Shown here piece after piece: positions 44,439 through 53,285 of a DNA stretch of 64,000 nt; within the stretch, counting starts at the first letter, position 1, and the number at the start of each line of letters is the position of its first letter. Source of the stretch: Fervidobacterium sp. (GTDB taxonomy: Bacteria; Thermotogota; Thermotogae; Thermotogales; Fervidobacteriaceae); NCBI GenBank assembly GCA_026419195.1, contig JANZZV010000008.1, forward strand, positions 1-64,000, written 5' to 3'. A model generated the notes under the pieces. The model made no database searches and had not been told where the DNA came from. It saw only the letters and a list, made by a program, of their open reading frames with translations. The position numbers and the translations under genes are program-made.

Positions 44439-44924
44439 TTATCTTTTGATAGTTTTATATATATTGTTCACATCTTTAACGAAATTTTCAACTCCATCGC
44501 CAGTTATGACTACCAACCAATTATCCTTGTACCAGGCATATAAATCCGTTTTTTCAAGCCGTATTGTAAAAATACCATAACTTTGCATATTAATCTTCAC
44601 GTATTTAATTTTAAATGGATTTCCATACCTTTTCGTAATCTTATTCCAATTTTCTCTCGCTTGATCAAGATTTTCATATCTAAACACCATAAACAGACCA
44701 TCGACCCCATCGAACACGGCATACCTACCTTCTTCAAGGTTTATGTCACCAAAGCCATTTATATAACCACTATCAAGAAGGTAATACTTTCCTGTAAGTA
44801 CGTTTATAGCAGCCTCCAACGAGTAACTTGATGGTGGAACTTCCGGCAAAAACGGTATCGAACAAGAATAAAGAATAAAGAACATCATGAAAGCTATTAT
44901 CGAAATGTAGATACCTTTCTTCAT
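44439..44924 (-). CDS. putative lipoprotein of unknown function
   Basis: A 161-residue protein with a type II signal peptide: MKK, a hydrophobic core and the lipobox ILYSCS, so Cys21 would be acylated and the protein anchored in a membrane. The mature part has alternating strands and several aromatic residues (DLYAWYKDNWLVVITGDG). I do not recognise the family. It sits between the lipase-like gene and rnhB in the long operon. Confidence 0.75.
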   Translation of the reverse strand: MKKGIYISIIAFMMFFILYSCSIPFLPEVPPSSYSLEAAINVLTGKYYLLDSGYINGFGDINLEEGRYAVFDGVDGLFMVFRYENLDQARENWNKITKRYGNPFKIKYVKINMQSYGIFTIRLEKTDLYAWYKDNWLVVITGDGVENFVKDVNNIYKTIKR

Positions 44925-44951
44925 CGTCTAACACCTCTTAGCATATCCAAT

Positions 44952-45944
44952 TTAATTTTCTTTATAGAAATACTGAATAGATTCATTTATAACCCTTCTA
45001 TCAAAAGCCAAATCGGCATGATCACAATTTAGAAAAACCTTTTCTCTTCCAAAATATGTGGCGCTTACCAGAGGTACAAGTCCATCACTTTGAACGTACA
45101 CAGAATCTTCCGGATATAAAATTTTTACAACGGTACTGATCGCATACAACGCTGCAGTAGAAAATATTTCTGTATCAACGATGTTTAAAAGGACTTCTGT
45201 TGGTTCATTAACAACAACTCCAGCAAGATTTAGGAATTCTACTCCATCAGGTATAACCGGGTTATTGAACCCCACCGCTACATACTTGTAGTTTGGTGCC
45301 TCAATAAAAACTCCTGAAGCATTCGCAGATAAAAGTATAGGTTCTATAATACTGTACTTATGATGAAGTTTTAAAATTAACTTGTCCATAAGAACAAAAT
45401 TAGCTAACGGTGAACCAATGTGTGGTGTACCAGCAAATATTATTTTGATTACAAGATTTCTGAAAGATTCATCTTGAAGAGCGTATCTTACTAAAATTCC
45501 ACCCATACTGTGTGCGTAAATGTTGACCTTTGAGTTTAGTCTTTTTATTTCTTTAATTAATACTTCTGAACTTTCTTCAAGAGGAACATCTAATGATGGA
45601 TAAATGAAAATGTATAACCCATAAACTTCCGGCAATAACCTTAACCAACTTTCTGCAAAGAGCTTTTTATAAAGAGTCCACTCCCCATAAATTTCATACG
45701 GATCTATTCCATGAATAAGAATTACAGGTTCTTTGCCTTTTCTTAATTCAACAAGTTTACATTCTGGTCTTTTCCAAGATTGCTTTACCACTTTTGTGTA
45801 TTCAAAAAAGGGTTTTATTTCATAAAGAGACCTATAAACGGGGACTATCCCGTTGTAATACACGTAATATTCCTCAGCAAATCCAACTGAAACACAGAAA
45901 ATTACACAAAGCAATATTGATAGATTCAGTACACCAATTTTAAT
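44952..45944 (-). CDS. exported alpha/beta-hydrolase (lipase-like)
   Basis: A serine hydrolase of about 330 residues with a signal peptide. VILIHGIDPYE forms the oxyanion region, YAHSMGGILVRYAL carries the nucleophile elbow, and SDGLVPLVSATYFG and NCDHADL probably supply the Asp and His. The start is uncertain. The nearest TTG (45914) has no ribosome-binding site and would truncate the signal peptide, whereas ATT at 45944 has GGAGG seven bases upstream and gives KIGVLNLSILLCVIFCVSVG as a complete signal sequence. The gene overlaps the end of the DUF47 gene. Substrate unknown; an esterase or lipase acting outside the cytoplasm is likely. Confidence 0.8.
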   Translation of the reverse strand: MKIGVLNLSILLCVIFCVSVGFAEEYYVYYNGIVPVYRSLYEIKPFFEYTKVVKQSWKRPECKLVELRKGKEPVILIHGIDPYEIYGEWTLYKKLFAESWLRLLPEVYGLYIFIYPSLDVPLEESSEVLIKEIKRLNSKVNIYAHSMGGILVRYALQDESFRNLVIKIIFAGTPHIGSPLANFVLMDKLILKLHHKYSIIEPILLSANASGVFIEAPNYKYVAVGFNNPVIPDGVEFLNLAGVVVNEPTEVLLNIVDTEIFSTAALYAISTVVKILYPEDSVYVQSDGLVPLVSATYFGREKVFLNCDHADLAFDRRVINESIQYFYKEN

Positions 45945-46573
45945 AATAAAACCTCCAGAACGTCAGAAGCATCTTCGGTTCTGTCAACTATATCGCCAAT
46001 ATTTATGACCAACTCTTTCAGTTGCATCTTTTCTGATAAATGTATGTCTAGTAAAAAAATCTCTTTAAGCAGTTTTTCTTCAACAATATCTTCTTCGTGT
46101 TCTAATTTTTCAACTTCCAAAATAAGTGGAGTAACGTTATCTATGTTATTGAAAAGTTCCTTAACGGAATTAGAAAAAGACTTTGTCGCATTTATGCTGC
46201 ACTCAAGCTGAGAAAAAATCATATCTCTTAGATCTTTTGGTATGTTTGGTCGCTGATAATCGATTATTTTGCTGACAGATTCACATTTGTTCACAATTTT
46301 GTCTATGCTCTCACTTAATGAATGTATCACTTCTCTCATGTCGGGTAAAAACAAACCCTTGTAAGTCTCTGAAATTATATATCGCCTGATCTCATCGGCC
46401 TCATGTTCTATACGCTTGATAGCAGAAAAAAACTCGGTCATTCTGTCGCAATTTTCTGAGAAATAACAACTAAAATATTCTTTTAAAGCCAACGTGGCTT
46501 CAACTGTCTTAAAGGAAAGATTTATAATTTTTTCAATCACTTCCTTTTCCTTCCTTGCAAATGCAAATGGCAT
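45926..46573 (-). CDS. DUF47/PhoU-like protein
   Basis: A 215-residue all-helical protein of the DUF47 family, related to PhoU and often encoded with Pit phosphate transporters. Visible family traits are IKRIEHEADEIRRYI and the C-terminal GDIVDRTEDASDVLEVLLLK. No pit gene is adjacent here, so its transport partner is unknown. ATG 46573 follows GGGGTG; an ATG six codons earlier is less well placed. Confidence 0.85.
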   Translation of the reverse strand: MPFAFARKEKEVIEKIINLSFKTVEATLALKEYFSCYFSENCDRMTEFFSAIKRIEHEADEIRRYIISETYKGLFLPDMREVIHSLSESIDKIVNKCESVSKIIDYQRPNIPKDLRDMIFSQLECSINATKSFSNSVKELFNNIDNVTPLILEVEKLEHEEDIVEEKLLKEIFLLDIHLSEKMQLKELVINIGDIVDRTEDASDVLEVLLLKLVY

Positions 46574-46591
46574 ATTAACACCCCTACACAA

Positions 46592-47143
46592 TTATATCAC
46601 AAATTGCTTTTTTTCGAAGAAGTAAAGTAAAGAATCTCCATATTCCTTCGTTTTAATTACTTCTAAAAGTTTTATGTCTTCTTCTTTTGGTTTTTCTCTT
46701 TTCGAACATTGAAGAATAAAAATCGAATCATTATTCATTATATGGTGTACCCTTTGAACAATATCCTTTACTATTCCTAAGTCATAAGGAGGATCTGAAA
46801 AAACTAAATCAAATTTTCTTCCGCACTCTTCAAGAAAACTTCTAACATCATTTCTATAAAAGTTCACAATACTTTCAACTCCTAGGAGTTTGGCGTTAGT
46901 TTTAACAGTAGAAATCGCTTTTGCGGAAGCGTCAACAAATGTAACACTACTTGCTCCGTTACTCAACATTTCAAATCCTACAATACCACTGCCACAACAG
47001 ATATCAGCACAAATTTTACCGTTAAAATCTATCATACTCGAAAGTGCGCGTCTAATTACAGCAGGCGTGTACCTTGTTCTTGAATCCGGCACTGTGTTAA
47101 TTATCTTTCCTTTGTATTTACCCGTTTCGATCCGCAACATCAT
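46592..47143 (-). CDS. rsmD: 16S rRNA (guanine-966 N2) methyltransferase RsmD
   Basis: A 183-residue class I methyltransferase. The N-terminal RIETGKYKGKII, the AdoMet loop CADICCGSGIVGFEML and the catalytic motif FSDPPYDLG are typical of RsmD, which modifies the small-subunit rRNA during ribosome assembly. The start overlaps the rsmI stop by 4 bases. Confidence 0.93.
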   Translation of the reverse strand: MMLRIETGKYKGKIINTVPDSRTRYTPAVIRRALSSMIDFNGKICADICCGSGIVGFEMLSNGASSVTFVDASAKAISTVKTNAKLLGVESIVNFYRNDVRSFLEECGRKFDLVFSDPPYDLGIVKDIVQRVHHIMNNDSIFILQCSKREKPKEEDIKLLEVIKTKEYGDSLLYFFEKKQFVI

Positions 47144-47874
47144 TCTCCACTCTCTGTCTTATTTTTGTTGATCGCATCTGTTATTTTAACAATTACTGTT
47201 AATTCACCTTTCGTTTGCTTAAATCTTTCAATAGCATCTTCAACCTTCCCAAAAAACGATTCTTCGTAAATCTTAGTTAACTCACGCGCGATAAAAATCT
47301 CACAATTCCCCAATATGTTCAGTATATCTTGAAGTGTTTTGCCCAACCTCTCGGGACTCTCAAAAAATACCAGAGTGTCTATTAATTCATAATCTCTAAT
47401 TTCATATAATTTCCTCAACAACCTTCTTCTATTCTTATCTTTCGGCATGAAACCAACAAAATAAAAATGACTCCCAGAGAATCCACTTAAAGCTACAGAT
47501 GTTGTAAGCGCACTTGGACCAGGAATAACTCTAACAGTTATACCTTCTTCGTGACATCTTCTTACTAAATTACATCCAGGATCAGAGATAACCGGCATCC
47601 CTGCGTCGGTTACCTGAGCAATCTTCTTTCCAGATTTCAATTGCAGAATTATTTTTTCAATTTTTTTATTGGAATTATGCTCGTTAAAAGATTCAAGTGG
47701 TTTTTTAATATCAAAATGTTCGAGTAATTTTAAAGTTCTTCTTGTGTCTTCAGCTAGTATTAAATCTACCATTTGGAGTGTCTCTATAGCGCGCAGCGTT
47801 ATATCCTTCAAATTACCTATAGGAGTTCCTATCACATAAAGTACACCTTTATTATCTATATTTACATTTTCCAT
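47140..47874 (-). CDS. rsmI: 16S rRNA (cytidine-1402 2'-O) methyltransferase RsmI
   Basis: A 244-residue tetrapyrrole-methylase-fold enzyme. GTPIGNLKDITLRAIETL, LAEDTRRTLKLLEHF, VTDAGMPVISDPG and SALSGFSG-like sequence identify RsmI. It methylates the ribose of C1402 in the decoding centre. It overlaps the lipoate ligase-like gene by 13 bases and rsmD by 4, indicating coupled translation. Confidence 0.94.
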   Translation of the reverse strand: MENVNIDNKGVLYVIGTPIGNLKDITLRAIETLQMVDLILAEDTRRTLKLLEHFDIKKPLESFNEHNSNKKIEKIILQLKSGKKIAQVTDAGMPVISDPGCNLVRRCHEEGITVRVIPGPSALTTSVALSGFSGSHFYFVGFMPKDKNRRRLLRKLYEIRDYELIDTLVFFESPERLGKTLQDILNILGNCEIFIARELTKIYEESFFGKVEDAIERFKQTKGELTVIVKITDAINKNKTESGE

Positions 47875-48596
47875 AAGAACCTACCTTTCAATTCATTTGC
47901 CTTTGCTTTTAATAACTCTTCAAATGGAAAAAGTTTAGTTGGGCCCAAGTGTTTTTCAAAGGCTACCTTTAATCTTTCCACAATATCTTTCAACGGAACA
48001 AACTTGTAGTCATAGAGACCTTTCATAGGTATTTCAAGATCTCTCGTTTTTTTAAAGCAGTACTTTATTTCATCATGAGGTACAAGTACGATAGATCCAT
48101 GTTGCAATATATAATCTTGTGTGCGCATTTGGGCACTACCTATTACTTTTATTCCATCAAGAACTACCTCATATGCAGATGGAACTTGAAAACATACGTC
48201 AGTCAATAACTTTCTTTTTCCATCAACTAGTTCCACAGGGTATCCTAAATCATTTAATCCACCGGCAATAATCTTTGATATAAAATGGTAGAGCTCTAAA
48301 ACTTTTGTATTAAAAAGCTCGTGTCTTTTTGGAATAATCACACAATAAGTTAACTCTTCCCAATGAAGAACCGCTCTACCTCCAGACGGTCTTCTAACGA
48401 TATCAAATTTTTGATTTTCTATGTACTCGTAATTCAAATCTTCTATTTTTTGATGTTTTCCAAGAGAAAGAGTCGGAATCTTCCAGGTATAAAACCTCAC
48501 CGTTACATCATCTGTAACCTCACCTAATGCAACATCTATAGCCATATTCGTTGCGCCGTCTAAATTGTATGATTCATAGAAATACATCCGAGTCAC
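47862..48596 (-). CDS. lipoate-protein ligase A / octanoyltransferase family protein
   Basis: A 244-residue BPL_LplA_LipB-fold enzyme that attaches lipoyl or octanoyl groups to proteins. RRPSGGRAVLHWEELTY, the KVIGSAQMRTQDYILQHGSI lysine region and VCFQVPSAYEVV are visible. The Cys in VCF sits where LipM-type octanoyltransferases have their catalytic cysteine, so LipM is an alternative to LplA. No lipoyl-dependent enzyme genes are nearby. It overlaps yhhQ by 4 bases. Confidence 0.82.
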   Translation of the reverse strand: MTRMYFYESYNLDGATNMAIDVALGEVTDDVTVRFYTWKIPTLSLGKHQKIEDLNYEYIENQKFDIVRRPSGGRAVLHWEELTYCVIIPKRHELFNTKVLELYHFISKIIAGGLNDLGYPVELVDGKRKLLTDVCFQVPSAYEVVLDGIKVIGSAQMRTQDYILQHGSIVLVPHDEIKYCFKKTRDLEIPMKGLYDYKFVPLKDIVERLKVAFEKHLGPTKLFPFEELLKAKANELKGRFLWKM

Positions 48597-49180
48597 TCCT
48601 TAAATCTTTTTGTTAATAAAAAGACAGGATTTATAGCCAAAACTATTATAACCTTAATTACATATTGAGACAATATCATAGACCAAAGACTTGGATAAAC
48701 ACCAAGAAATGCCGCGTAAGTAAATACCAAAGTATCAACAAGCTGAGCTATGACTACAGAAAGTAAGTTTGAAAAGAAAGTATTCTTGAAAAAGGCCTTG
48801 TTGAATATGTAATGATTTACAAGTTGCGATGCACCATACGCTAATAAACTTGATAATGTAAATCTCCAATTAGTACCAAGTATAAGCTTGTAAGCCTCTG
48901 ATCTTTCAATTGAAAGCGCAGGCATAAATAAACTAACCAAAATGAGTCCACTTGCCGTTGCTTGTGCTAAGAAACCCATAAATATAAGATACTTGGAATA
49001 TCTTCTGTCAATAACGTCAGAAACCATATTGGAAAGTATAAAAGTAAATGTATAACTCACTATAGACGCTGGAAAAACAAAGATACCAAGCTTGACCACT
49101 TTGGAAGCTAAAACATTTGAAATAACAATGCCTGTTATGAAAAGTGTTGTAAATAGCATAATCCTTTTTTCTGTTTTCAT
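48593..49180 (-). CDS. yhhQ: queuosine precursor transporter (YhhQ/VUT family)
   Basis: A 195-residue membrane protein with about six helices, matching the DUF165/VUT_1 family that imports the queuosine precursor preQ0 or preQ1. Diagnostic stretches are NVLASKVVKLGIFVFPASIVSYTFTFILSNMVSDVIDRRYS (start of helices 2-3) and QLVDTLVFTYAAFLG. ATG follows AGGAGG. No preQ1 riboswitch is seen upstream. It is the first gene of the long minus-strand operon. Confidence 0.85.
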   Translation of the reverse strand: MKTEKRIMLFTTLFITGIVISNVLASKVVKLGIFVFPASIVSYTFTFILSNMVSDVIDRRYSKYLIFMGFLAQATASGLILVSLFMPALSIERSEAYKLILGTNWRFTLSSLLAYGASQLVNHYIFNKAFFKNTFFSNLLSVVIAQLVDTLVFTYAAFLGVYPSLWSMILSQYVIKVIIVLAINPVFLLTKRFKE

Positions 49181-49364
49181 GTAATCCGGTCCTCCTTTTA
49201 CCAGCTAAATATTTCTAATTTTGCGATTTTTATGGCATGATATTATACTTCACCATCGAATCAAAGACCATTTTTTAAACCAAAATTTACCATATTTTTT
49301 ACATCTTCGTAACCATAAAAATCAAAAATAGTGTATATAATATTGTTCGTACTACTGACGTATT

Positions 49365-49393
49365 TTGTTCACTTAAGTAGACATGACTATATA
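49365..49393 (+). promoter_or_regulatory. probable speD promoter
   Basis: TTGTTC (49365-49370) and TATATA (49388-49393) are 17 bases apart, about 57 bases before speD. The rest of the 270-base divergent interval (49181-49450) shows only AT-rich sequence with another TATAAT near 49335. Confidence 0.5.
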
Positions 49394-49450
49394 AGTTACT
49401 AAAGGATGTATACTTAACACGACAAAAAATACTGATGGGGAGGGATTGTT

Positions 49451-49864
49451 ATGAAGAGTTTGGGAAGGCACATCATAGCAGAATTTTATGACTGCGACAA
49501 GCAAATACTCGACAATATCGACGCTATTGAGTTTCACATGAAACAAGCTGCTTATGAAACTGGTGCAACGATAGTTAACTCATCTTTTCACCGGTTCCTC
49601 CCCTATGGAGTGAGCGGTGTAGTTGTAATAAGCGAATCGCATTTGACAATTCATACATGGCCAGAATATGGTTACGCAGCTGTTGACTTATTCACATGCG
49701 GTGATCATGTTGATCCTTGGAAGGCATTTACATATCTTAAGAAAATCTTCAAATCGCAGAGAGCCCATGTTGTTGAACACCTCAGAGGAAAATACGACGA
49801 AGTTGGTATTCCAGAAAACGCCCCACATAAAGCGTACGTTGAAGAATTAGTTGAAAGTTTGTAA
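49451..49864 (+). CDS. speD: S-adenosylmethionine decarboxylase proenzyme
   Basis: A 137-residue bacterial type enzyme that supplies decarboxylated AdoMet for polyamine synthesis. Self-cleavage before Ser63 in [13 protein letters not shown] would form the pyruvoyl group. Ser55, His68 and Cys83 stand at the positions known to matter in the Thermotoga maritima enzyme. ATG follows GGGGAGGG. It is cotranscribed with speE 52 bases downstream. Confidence 0.96.
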   Translation: MKSLGRHIIAEFYDCDKQILDNIDAIEFHMKQAAYETGATIVNSSFHRFLPYGVSGVVVISESHLTIHTWPEYGYAAVDLFTCGDHVDPWKAFTYLKKIFKSQRAHVVEHLRGKYDEVGIPENAPHKAYVEELVESL

Positions 49865-49916
49865 AAGTTCTTGATACATCAAACTTTGCTTAATTTATCT
49901 CCGAGGAGGTGCAACT

Positions 49917-50804
49917 GTGAGCAAAGAACTGGAAAAGGAATTAAAAACAGGCAGACACATAATATACATGGAATGGTATTCAAAAGATCCTGGTGGTCTT
50001 TTTATGCGAGTTAACAAGTACATTTATTCCGCTCAAAGTCAATATCAAAGAATAGATATATTTGAAACACCATTTTATGGGAGAGTCTTTGCACTTGATG
50101 GCATAACAATGACAACAGAGATAGATGAATTCATGTACCATGAGATGCTTGTGCACGTACCGATGTTCATGCATCCAAACCCAAGAAAAGTGTTAGTCAT
50201 AGGCGGCGGAGATGGTGGAAGTATAAGAGAAGTTTTGAAACATTCTTGTGTTGAAAAAGCTGTTATGTGCGAAATAGATGAGTTAGTAGTTAAGGCTGCA
50301 ATGGAGTATCTTCCATACACCGCTTCGAAATTAACAGATCCAAGGGTTGAACTTGTATATGAAGATGGTGCAAAATTCGTTAGACAATTTAAAAATGAAT
50401 TTGACGTTATAATAATCGATTCCACAGATCCGACTGCCGGTGAAGGTGGGCATTTGTTTACACTTGAGTTTTATAAAGCATGTTACGAGGCTCTAAAAGA
50501 AGACGGAATACTTTGTGCACAAACTGAAGGTATGACCTACGATTATGAGTGGGGTTCAACTGCTTATAAAAGAATTAAATCAAACTTTCCTCTAACTAAG
50601 ATGTATCTTGGGTTTATGCCAACTTACCCAGGTGGTATTTGGTCTTACACATACGCATCAAAATCTAAAATACATCCAGTGAAAGATTTCAACCCTGAAA
50701 AAGTAAAAAGTTTCAAGGAACCTTTAAGGTACTATAATGAGGAGATACATGTAGCTGCTTTCGCACTTCCAAATTTTGTTAAAAAGTACATAGGTGAAGA
50801 ATAA
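49917..50804 (+). CDS. speE: polyamine aminopropyltransferase (spermidine synthase)
   Basis: A 295-residue Rossmann-fold enzyme that transfers aminopropyl groups from decarboxylated AdoMet. The motifs VIGGGDGGSIREVLKH, CEIDELV, EDGAKFV and the catalytic loop IIIDSTDPTAGEG are complete. The DSTDPTAGE region has Glu where some enzymes have P-x-G-P, as in other Thermotogales, so longer polyamines may also be made. The start is GTG after GAGGAGG. Confidence 0.95.
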   Translation: MSKELEKELKTGRHIIYMEWYSKDPGGLFMRVNKYIYSAQSQYQRIDIFETPFYGRVFALDGITMTTEIDEFMYHEMLVHVPMFMHPNPRKVLVIGGGDGGSIREVLKHSCVEKAVMCEIDELVVKAAMEYLPYTASKLTDPRVELVYEDGAKFVRQFKNEFDVIIIDSTDPTAGEGGHLFTLEFYKACYEALKEDGILCAQTEGMTYDYEWGSTAYKRIKSNFPLTKMYLGFMPTYPGGIWSYTYASKSKIHPVKDFNPEKVKSFKEPLRYYNEEIHVAAFALPNFVKKYIGEE

Positions 50805-50815
50805 GATTTTTGGTA

Positions 50816-50845
50816 AACGGCAGGTTTTATCCTGCCGTTCTTAAT
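50816..50845 (+). terminator. speDE terminator
   Basis: AACGGCAGG, loop TTTTAT, CCTGCCGTT followed by a short T-rich stretch. Confidence 0.8.
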
Positions 50846-50899
50846 TAAATTTGAGATTATCAAACAATTTTATGCGTTTAACCGATACGAGGTGAGATA

Positions 50900-51427
50900 G
50901 TGAAGCTTGGCAGTAAGATAAAAAGATTGAGAATCGCACGCGGGTATACTCAGGAAGAACTTGCAGATAGATGTGATTTGTCGAGAAGTTTTATATCACA
51001 ACTTGAAAGTGATAAAGTTTCACCATCCGTAGAAACCTTAGAGCGTGTATTAAGGGTACTCGGAACAGATTTAAAACATTTTTTCTCGGACGAGCCTAAG
51101 AAAATTGTCTTCAAAAAAATAGAGCGCGTACCAATTTACGAATTACCTAAAGGCGTCAAAATTGACATACTTATGGACGGAGTAGAAGATAAGGAAATCG
51201 ATGCAAAGATCGTTGAGCTTGAACCTGGAGCACAAACAGAACAAGAGGATTATCACGATGGTGATGAGTTTGGATTTGTAATAGAAGGATCTGTGGAGAT
51301 TTATATAGATGGCAAGAAATATAGAGCCAATGAAGGAGATTGCTTCTATTATTCCGCCGATTGTATACACTACCTTAGAAACCCTGGAAAAGAAAAAGCA
51401 AAGATATTGTGGATACAAACTATATGA
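50900..51427 (+). CDS. XRE-family regulator with C-terminal cupin domain
   Basis: A 175-residue DNA-binding protein. Residues 5-60 form an HTH_3 domain (IKRLRIARGYTQEELADRCD, then SRSFISQLESDKVSPSVETL) and about 100-170 a cupin barrel (DEFGFVIEGSVEIYIDGK, GDCFYYSADCIHYLRNPG) that could bind a small ligand. Regulators of this build in other bacteria often control polyamine or amino-acid genes, and its position just after speDE supports that idea without proving it. The start is GTG after GAGGTGAG. Confidence 0.88.
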   Translation: MKLGSKIKRLRIARGYTQEELADRCDLSRSFISQLESDKVSPSVETLERVLRVLGTDLKHFFSDEPKKIVFKKIERVPIYELPKGVKIDILMDGVEDKEIDAKIVELEPGAQTEQEDYHDGDEFGFVIEGSVEIYIDGKKYRANEGDCFYYSADCIHYLRNPGKEKAKILWIQTI

Positions 51428-51461
51428 CATTCAAAATAACAATATGATTTTTAAAATTTTC

Positions 51462-51492
51462 TGGTAGCAGAATCATTCTGCTACCATTTTTT
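51462..51492 (+). terminator. XRE-cupin gene terminator
   Basis: TGGTAGCAGAAT and ATTCTGCTACCA flank a single C and are followed by TTTTTT. Confidence 0.88.
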
Positions 51493-51711
51493 AACTGCAC
51501 AACATTTAGCGGAGTTGCTTATGCTGAACTTTAAGGTTCTTGCGGTGATATTTTTATACTTGTAGAAAGAATAAACATCGCCCAATACATAGTGATTCAG
51601 TGGTATTACAACGAGTCGGAGAAAATTATGATCACGGAAGAAACAAAAAGTGTGAACATCGGTTAGTTCTGTTAATATTGGTGGTATAACAATATCTTTA
51701 AATCCTATTCG
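51481..51711 (-). pseudogene. open frame without start, probable gene remnant
   Basis: A 76-codon minus-strand frame with protein-like composition (DIVIPPILTELTDVHTF, LVVIPLNHYVLGDVYSFYK) but no start codon and no ribosome-binding site; a stop immediately precedes it. It ends inside the convergent terminator. No family recognised. It belongs to the degenerate tract 51481-52988. Confidence 0.35.
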
Positions 51712-51867
51712 TTATTCTAATAGAAAATGTTACGGATTTATAGGGATAAATTGTCAATTTCTTCGGATAAAATGAGATATTTTGATTTTCTGAAGAAAGT
51801 AATGATAAGAACTTGTATGAAAATTCATATCATAAGATTTTCCAGACGGGGTAACATCTTTTTATCC

Positions 51868-52260
51868 CTAGGTAAAACATAGGGAGTGTAGAATGTATAG
51901 TAAGTTTTCCTTTCGGGAAAAATCACTAAATCGAAAGAGTCTATTGGAATTTCTGATATCGTTGTTTTCAAATCCCTTTGGAGGAAAGAAGATATTATCG
52001 TTGTTTTCTATTTCAGGTGTTATCAATGATTCAAAATCTCCGTAAGTATCATCAGGTTCCTCTGAAAGGTCTCTTACAAAAATATTTGTTATCTTTATCG
52101 ATTGATACACAGGAATATTCCTAAATCTTACAAAAAATGGAACTATATAATTTAGTTTTACTTGAACTTGACCTACCGTTGCCTTTTCTTGCAAGATTCT
52201 TAAAGCAAATACACCGGTGGCACCAGGAAGATCTACTGGAATGTCGAAATTAACCACCAC
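51868..52260 (-). pseudogene. fragment of an exported beta-rich protein
   Basis: A 130-codon frame. Its first half (NFDIPVDLPGATGVFALRIL, VKLNYIVPFFVRF, SIKITNIFVRDLSEEP) has the strand pattern of an immunoglobulin-like domain such as those of pilus-chaperone-like secreted proteins. The open frame extends upstream (SYALSIQQQKK) without a start codon, and the last third is low-complexity. This suggests loss of both ends of a larger gene. There is no ribosome-binding site. Function cannot be assigned. Confidence 0.4.
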
Positions 52261-52358
52261 TTTTTTCTGTTGTTGAATAGAGAGTGCATAACTTTATTCT
52301 TTTAGCTTCACATATTGCTTTAAATATACTTTTTATTGGGACCATCAAAGACATAATC

Positions 52359-52571
52359 TCAACCATCTGTGATAAAATCTATCACTTCGATGCTAACTAT
52401 TGATTGCGTTGGAATATCGTTATCCATACCTCCTATCAACTCTCTACAAAATTTCTGACTTAGTATAACGTCTCTAACATATTTAAACATATTTATTACT
52501 TCCTGTTCGTCCAAAATTTTGACGAAGAAAGTATCTTTCTCTCGTTGATAACTGTATAATTTAGCTTTCAA
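52359..52571 (-). pseudogene. small ORF or gene fragment
   Basis: A 70-codon frame from TTG preceded by GAGAGGAGGCG at a slightly long distance, so it might still be translated. The product (KLYSYQREKDTFFVKILDEQ, SIVSIEVIDFITDG) looks like a folded alpha/beta fragment but matches no family I know. The open frame continues upstream of the TTG. It lies between two degenerate genes. Confidence 0.35.
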
Positions 52572-52668
52572 AATGTCTTTACGCCTCCTCTCAGTTGGAG
52601 TAACAAATTACTGTAAATCTTGTTCACAAGATTCCTAAACTACTGAATCTAGTCGTCATCAAAACCTC

Positions 52669-52988
52669 TCAGTAATTTAGAATCAAGAATTTTTTATCCT
52701 GTTGTAACTTCTTTGCTAAGTTCTTCAAAATCTTTTTATGGTTGAGCTATCAACTTGTCTTTCAAACACAAAAAAATCTGCTAATTGATTAACATACGTA
52801 TATTTACGCTTTGTTAGCAAGTACATGAAAATAAATATTTCTCTTTTAGAAGGTGATAACTCTGAAGCTTCATCAATTGAAAAGTCTCCCAAGAACCTAT
52901 CAAACTCCTCACCCTTCCACACCTTTCCATTTTCAGAAAAAACAAGATCATAGCAGAATAACCTACAAATATTGCATGTTAAACTAAT
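52669..52988 (-). pseudogene. frameshifted gene with HTH-like region
   Basis: The frame 52988-52725 reads TCNICRLFCYDLVFSENGK, later SPSKREIFIFMYLLTKRKYT and STIKRF, then stops. One extra T in the run at about 52728-52735 would continue it as LKNLAKKLQQDKKFLILNY to 52669. The helical pattern before the break resembles a helix-turn-helix domain. There is no start codon at the 5-prime end. It is best explained as a decaying regulator-like gene; a sequencing error in the homopolymer is the alternative. Confidence 0.55.
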
Positions 52989-53223
52989 TTATGACTTCTA
53001 ATTACAGTAAAGTTTCATACGATAAATGTTAATTTGAATAGAGAAAATATTAAATTATAATTTACTAAAAATTGCAATTTAGGAGTATACAACTTTCTTT
53101 TTCGAATGTCATGAAAATTGGCTTAGGTTGGAAAAGCGAGTGTTTAGCTTTGTCTAAACTATTTTCAATTATTTTTCACCACTTTTTGCATTTGAAAATA
53201 ATCTCCGTCATGATAAAATTGAC

Positions 53224-53252
53224 TTGAGTTATATTAACACGGATAATAGTAT
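53224..53252 (+). promoter_or_regulatory. possible promoter of the mutase subunit-meaB operon
   Basis: TTGAGT (53224-53229) and TAGTAT (53247-53252) are 17 bases apart. The 230 bases before it (52989-53220) are AT-rich and show no other signal. Confidence 0.45.
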
Positions 53253-53285
53253 ATTTTACAAACTTTTCAAGAAGGAGTGGGGTGT

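Noticed and set aside
49181-49260. preQ1 riboswitch before the queuosine precursor transporter
   Set aside because: I looked for the preQ1-I stem and its A-rich tail and saw no match; the leader is plain AT-rich sequence.
51430-53285. A new small-protein system in the 51.5-53 kb interval
   Set aside because: Frames lack starts and ribosome-binding sites, and one shows a clear frameshift; gene decay explains them better.
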